Below are positions 61,422-64,000 of a stretch of DNA of 64,000 nt, one piece after another; position 1 is the first letter of the stretch; each line of letters opens with the position of its first letter. The stretch is from NCBI GenBank assembly GCA_900542565.1, contig UQOC01000004.1, forward strand, positions 7,722-71,721, in the 5' to 3' direction. Below the pieces are notes generated by a model. It made no database searches. It had not been told where the DNA came from and saw only the letters and a list, made by a program, of their open reading frames with translations. This DNA comes from an uncultured Eubacteriales bacterium. Lineage in GTDB: Bacteria; Bacillota; Clostridia; Peptostreptococcales; Anaerovoracaceae. Position numbers and translations under genes: made by a program.

Positions 61422-61844
61422 TTAAACGAGAGCTTTTCCCAGCCCTCTGCATTTTTCCACAGCATCATCATCGGGAGCATCGTTGCAGATCACAAAGTCA
61501 CAGGCAAAAACGGCCCCGGCTTTCTTGCATGTTTTCTCCCATTTACGCATCCATTCACCGTCGCCCCAGCCATATGAACCGAAAAGTGCGATCTTCTTTC
61601 CGGCAAGATCAGGCTCGCATGACTCAAACATCGGAGCAAATTCACTTTCTTCCAGTTCCTCATCACCCATGGACGGACAGCCAAAAGCTATGCTGTCATA
61701 ATCTCCGATCATTGAACGGTCAAACTCACCTGCGGTCAGTATGACGGCCTCACCGCCCTTTTCCCTGATGCCATCGGCAACGGCTTCTGCCATTGCTTCA
61801 GTGTTGCCAGTCCCGCTCCAGTATACTACTGCTACTTTACTCAT
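61422..61844 (-). CDS. Flavodoxin
   Basis: 140 residues. FMN phosphate loop YWSGTGNTEAMAEAV (8-22), isoalloxazine-side loops GCPSMGDEELEESEF and GSYGWGDGEWMR. Electron carrier replacing ferredoxin, classically under iron limitation. The DtxR-like box in its upstream region fits this. It may feed low-potential enzymes such as the activase at the start of the window (inference). Confidence 0.95.
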   Translation of the reverse strand: MSKVAVVYWSGTGNTEAMAEAVADGIREKGGEAVILTAGEFDRSMIGDYDSIAFGCPSMGDEELEESEFAPMFESCEPDLAGKKIALFGSYGWGDGEWMRKWEKTCKKAGAVFACDFVICNDAPDDDAVEKCRGLGKALV

Positions 61845-61882
61845 TATCGTACCCTGCCTTTCGTTGTTTTGAAAAAATCCTC

Positions 61883-61953
61883 GGCGGCCATATGCCGCCA
61901 GTTGGTTAGTTATCGCTAACTCATAGCTTAATACTTCTCTTCCCTTTTGTCAA
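61883..61953 (-). promoter_or_regulatory. Flavodoxin control region: promoter, DtxR-like box, leader hairpin
   Basis: On the minus strand TTGACA (61948-61953) is followed at a suitable distance by AT-rich TATTAAGCT as a weak -10. Directly downstream lies the inverted repeat GTTAG-N6-CTAAC (61905-61920), like TTAG-N6-CTAA sites of DtxR/IdeR iron repressors. Then comes a GGCGGC/GCCGCC hairpin (61883-61899) before a T-run. Confidence 0.5.
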
Positions 61954-61998
61954 TAGCATAAAAACCTTTTTTCTCTTTCTGTGCCGTTTTTCTTCTCA

Positions 61999-62421
61999 TC
62001 AGTCTGCTGCTTCCTCAATGGCCGGCCTTTTGGCTGATGGACTACCATCCTCTTTCAGGGTTTTTATCCCGAAAATGAAATATAGTATATGGAATGCCCA
62101 CACGAACCCCAATATCATCCTGCCTGCCGGTACCTGCCCCATCATCATGAACCCTATGCACATGACAATGGTCACAGTCGCCATTATCCTTATTTTTGTC
62201 CTCCATGTCATTCCTCTGCCTTTAACAAAGCTTTCCAGATTTTCTCTGTAAAGTTTCGTCCCGATAAACCAGTTATGAAGTTTCTGAGAACTTTTTGCAA
62301 AGCCAAAGGCTGCCAGCAGCAAAAATGGAAACGCCGGAAGCAGCGGTACCACAGCTCCTACCGCCCCCAGAGCCAGTCCCACGAAACCCAATCCCATATA
62401 AACCGCTTTTTTGATCTTCAT
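61999..62421 (-). CDS. DUF454 (YbaN-like) inner membrane protein
   Basis: 140 residues: N-terminal segment GLALGAVGAVVPLLPAFPFL, then AAFGFAKSSQKLHNWFIGTK, and two further helices (MATVTIVMCIGFMMMG, ILGFVWAFHILYFIFGI). This ordered pattern defines DUF454. In enterobacteria the yba gene neighbours DNA/haem functions; the role is unknown. It overlaps ygbA by four bases (ATGA). Confidence 0.9.
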   Translation of the reverse strand: MKIKKAVYMGLGFVGLALGAVGAVVPLLPAFPFLLLAAFGFAKSSQKLHNWFIGTKLYRENLESFVKGRGMTWRTKIRIMATVTIVMCIGFMMMGQVPAGRMILGFVWAFHILYFIFGIKTLKEDGSPSAKRPAIEEAAD

Positions 62422-62762
62422 TTTTCTTCCTCCCGCCGTCTCTTTTCTTTTTTCGTCTCTTTAACATGTCTTATGGCCATTACCGGGTGATATGCGATCA
62501 TCCTCGGACCGGAAAATCTCATTACTTTTTTTATTTCTTCCCTCATTTCCGGTGAATAACAATGTACTTTGCAGTTTGAACAAAATGTCTTGTTTTCCAT
62601 AAAAGGACATCGCTCGCTTCTTTCAGCTGCATATTTTTCCAGGGCAGCACACTTGGGACATAGTCCTCCCCGGCTTCCATGCCTTTTGCGGCAATATATG
62701 GATATCATCAGCGAGACTATCTGTTTTTCCTGTTGCCGCCTGTCTGCTGCACGGCTTCGCAT
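62418..62762 (-). CDS. ygbA: YgbA-like nitrous-oxide-stimulated-promoter family protein
   Basis: 114 residues: LMISIYCRKRHG, LCPKCAALEKYAAERSERCP, TFCSNCKVHCYSPEMREEI and VMRFSGPRMIAYHPVMAIRH are the ordered family motifs, with eight conserved Cys that suggest a bound metal or iron-sulfur cluster. E. coli ygbA is under the NO-sensing repressor NsrR and helps recovery from nitrosative stress. It is coupled to the ABC gene (TGATG) and to DUF454. Confidence 0.9.
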   Translation of the reverse strand: MRSRAADRRQQEKQIVSLMISIYCRKRHGSRGGLCPKCAALEKYAAERSERCPFMENKTFCSNCKVHCYSPEMREEIKKVMRFSGPRMIAYHPVMAIRHVKETKKEKRRREEEK

Positions 62763-64000
62763 CAGCTCATCCTCCCGTTTTCAACAGAATAGATTTTATC
62801 GGCGATCTTCATGGTGGATTTTCTGTGGGAAACTAGCAGCACAGTCTTATTGCCTCTTTCTTTATGAAGGGATCTGAGGATGACCGCTTCGTTCAGACTG
62901 TCAAGGTTGCTGGTCGGCTCATCAAGCAGCATGAGATCACCATCATGCAGAAAGGCCCTTGCAAGGCCTATCCTTTGCCGTTCACCACCTGAAAGGGTAT
63001 CGCCCAGCTCTCCTACCTGCGTATCATATCCCTGTGGCAGGCCCATGATAAAATCATGGACAGAAGCCTTTTTGCATGCCATTACCATTTCCTCATCGGA
63101 AGCATCCAGTTTGGCGATCTTCAGATTATTTTTTATGCTGTCACGGAAAAGATGGGTCTCTTGTGTGACATAGCTTTCCATATCCCTCAGATCATCTGTA
63201 TTTATGTGATCCACATCTCTTCCTGATATCTTTATACTGCCCCGGCGCACACGCCAAAAGCGCATGAAAAGTTTAAGGAGAGTAGATTTGCCGCTGCCGC
63301 TCCTGCCTGTTATTCCGACTACAGAACCTTTTTTGATATCTGCATAGACATCTTTGAGCACCGGAATTTCCCCGTCATACGAAAATGTCACTCCTTCTGC
63401 CTTAGCCCCGTCAAAAGTCACAGGAGTATGTCCCATCTCATCTGTAACCGCAGGTTTTTCCTCAAGTATATCCAATACACGGCTGCCTGCTGCAAAGGTA
63501 TTCTGAATGGTACTCCCAAGGCTGGCAAGAGCCACAAATGGGCCATATGAACTCATGAGGCACAGGACAGGTATCAGGAGCCCGTCGGCTCCGACGGCAC
63601 CGTTTGCGTAAAAAAACGCACATACTGCCAGCATTGCCATGTCAAAAAACAATATGGCAGTATTGGTAAGCGCCGCATTTATCCCGGCATTTCTTTTCAT
63701 CCTCGCCTCATCTGCAGAAAGTCCATCATTTTTGCGGCCCATCTTCTCCAGTCTTTCCCGGCCGCTGCCAAACTGTATTATCTCGCTCAGGCCTCTGAGG
63801 CTGTCCAAAACATAACTGCTGAGAAGTCCTGACTTTTCTCGGAACTTCATGCCGTCATCACCGCTCATCCGGGAGACTGCAACCGGTATCACAAGGCCTA
63901 CTGTCAAATATGCGCAGAGGGCCATCAGACCCAGGACCGGAGAAAAGCTTCCGATGAACAGGCAGAATACCGTGCCTGACAGCACTGCTATGGCTGCAGG
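62762..64000 (-). CDS. ABC transporter with fused permease and ATPase (5' end outside window)
   Basis: The frame is open to the right edge. The visible part has the last membrane helices of a type IV exporter domain and a nucleotide-binding domain with GRSGSGKST, the signature TLSGGERQRIGLARAF, Walker B LMLLDEPTSNLDS and VSHRKST. The short linker and DLRDMESYVTQETHLFRDSI resemble CydC/CydD-type exporters of cysteine/glutathione, but generic heterodimeric exporters are possible. It heads the ygbA-DUF454 operon in view. Confidence 0.88.
   Translation of the reverse strand, partial: PAAIAVLSGTVFCLFIGSFSPVLGLMALCAYLTVGLVIPVAVSRMSGDDGMKFREKSGLLSSYVLDSLRGLSEIIQFGSGRERLEKMGRKNDGLSADEARMKRNAGINAALTNTAILFFDMAMLAVCAFFYANGAVGADGLLIPVLCLMSSYGPFVALASLGSTIQNTFAAGSRVLDILEEKPAVTDEMGHTPVTFDGAKAEGVTFSYDGEIPVLKDVYADIKKGSVVGITGRSGSGKSTLLKLFMRFWRVRRGSIKISGRDVDHINTDDLRDMESYVTQETHLFRDSIKNNLKIAKLDASDEEMVMACKKASVHDFIMGLPQGYDTQVGELGDTLSGGERQRIGLARAFLHDGDLMLLDEPTSNLDSLNEAVILRSLHKERGNKTVLLVSHRKSTMKIADKIYSVENGRMS

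Overview
The window looks like chromosome of an anaerobic, endospore-forming Clostridia-type Firmicute (order Eubacteriales). The support is direct: a full-length SpoIVA spore-coat ATPase behind a sigma-E-like promoter, a 2-hydroxyacyl-CoA dehydratase activase (an enzyme class of strict anaerobes), a CIRCE-controlled clpB, strong AGGAGG ribosome binding sites, and a sorting-signal surface protein. A species cannot be named from sequence alone. No rRNA, tRNA or CRISPR array was seen.

Layout. 1-1 kb: tail of a 2-hydroxyacyl-CoA dehydratase subunit running in frame into its activase. 1-5.6 kb: a MerR regulator diverging from a DUF4097 lipoprotein through a MerR-type 19-bp-spacer promoter, then a minus-strand operon (phosphoesterase, YjbR-EVE protein, a frameshifted small gene, endonuclease III). 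5.7-13.5 kb: a TetR-aldo-keto reductase operon whose last gene has an amber stop, a small alarmone synthetase with a PPC protein, a frameshifted small gene, GNAT, AAA ATPase, a GntR regulator, the Mn efflux pump MntP and a hydrolase. 13.8-22.6 kb: a surface-protein locus with a cohesin-type wall-anchored scaffold, two leucine-rich-repeat proteins ending in dockerins, a DUF2971 protein with a decayed second copy, and a serine recombinase. Between the recombinase and the operon lies a segment of about 110 bp bounded by inverted, dyad-symmetric 24/25-bp sites, with a promoter-like sequence pointing away from the operon: a candidate invertible phase-variation switch.

22.6-34 kb: a repeat-rich gap, clpB, a membrane protease, a LysM protein, MurT with a GatD-like partner that lacks both catalytic residues, cardiolipin synthase, an MFS exporter, spoIVA and a repeat-rich gap. 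34-44.8 kb: a conserved housekeeping run on the minus strand, plsX-rnc-smc-ftsY-der-plsY-gpsA-miaB, with many overlapping gene ends. 45-53.7 kb: amidohydrolase, two small ABC-2 exporters each with its own regulator type, and a suppressor-of-fused protein beside an uncharacterised protein.

53.8-61.3 kb: a plus-strand run, AT-richer than the core, of PadR-HAAS and about a dozen small single-domain genes (DUF3795, DUF3788, DUF4177, VOC, GNAT, YgiT, GyrI-like and others), including two gene fossils; it looks like an accessory island. 61.4-64 kb: a flavodoxin with a DtxR-like box, and an ABC exporter-ygbA-DUF454 operon running off the right edge.

Several genes in the first 19 kb are broken by single-base events. 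These are either genuine decay or consensus errors, and reads would decide.
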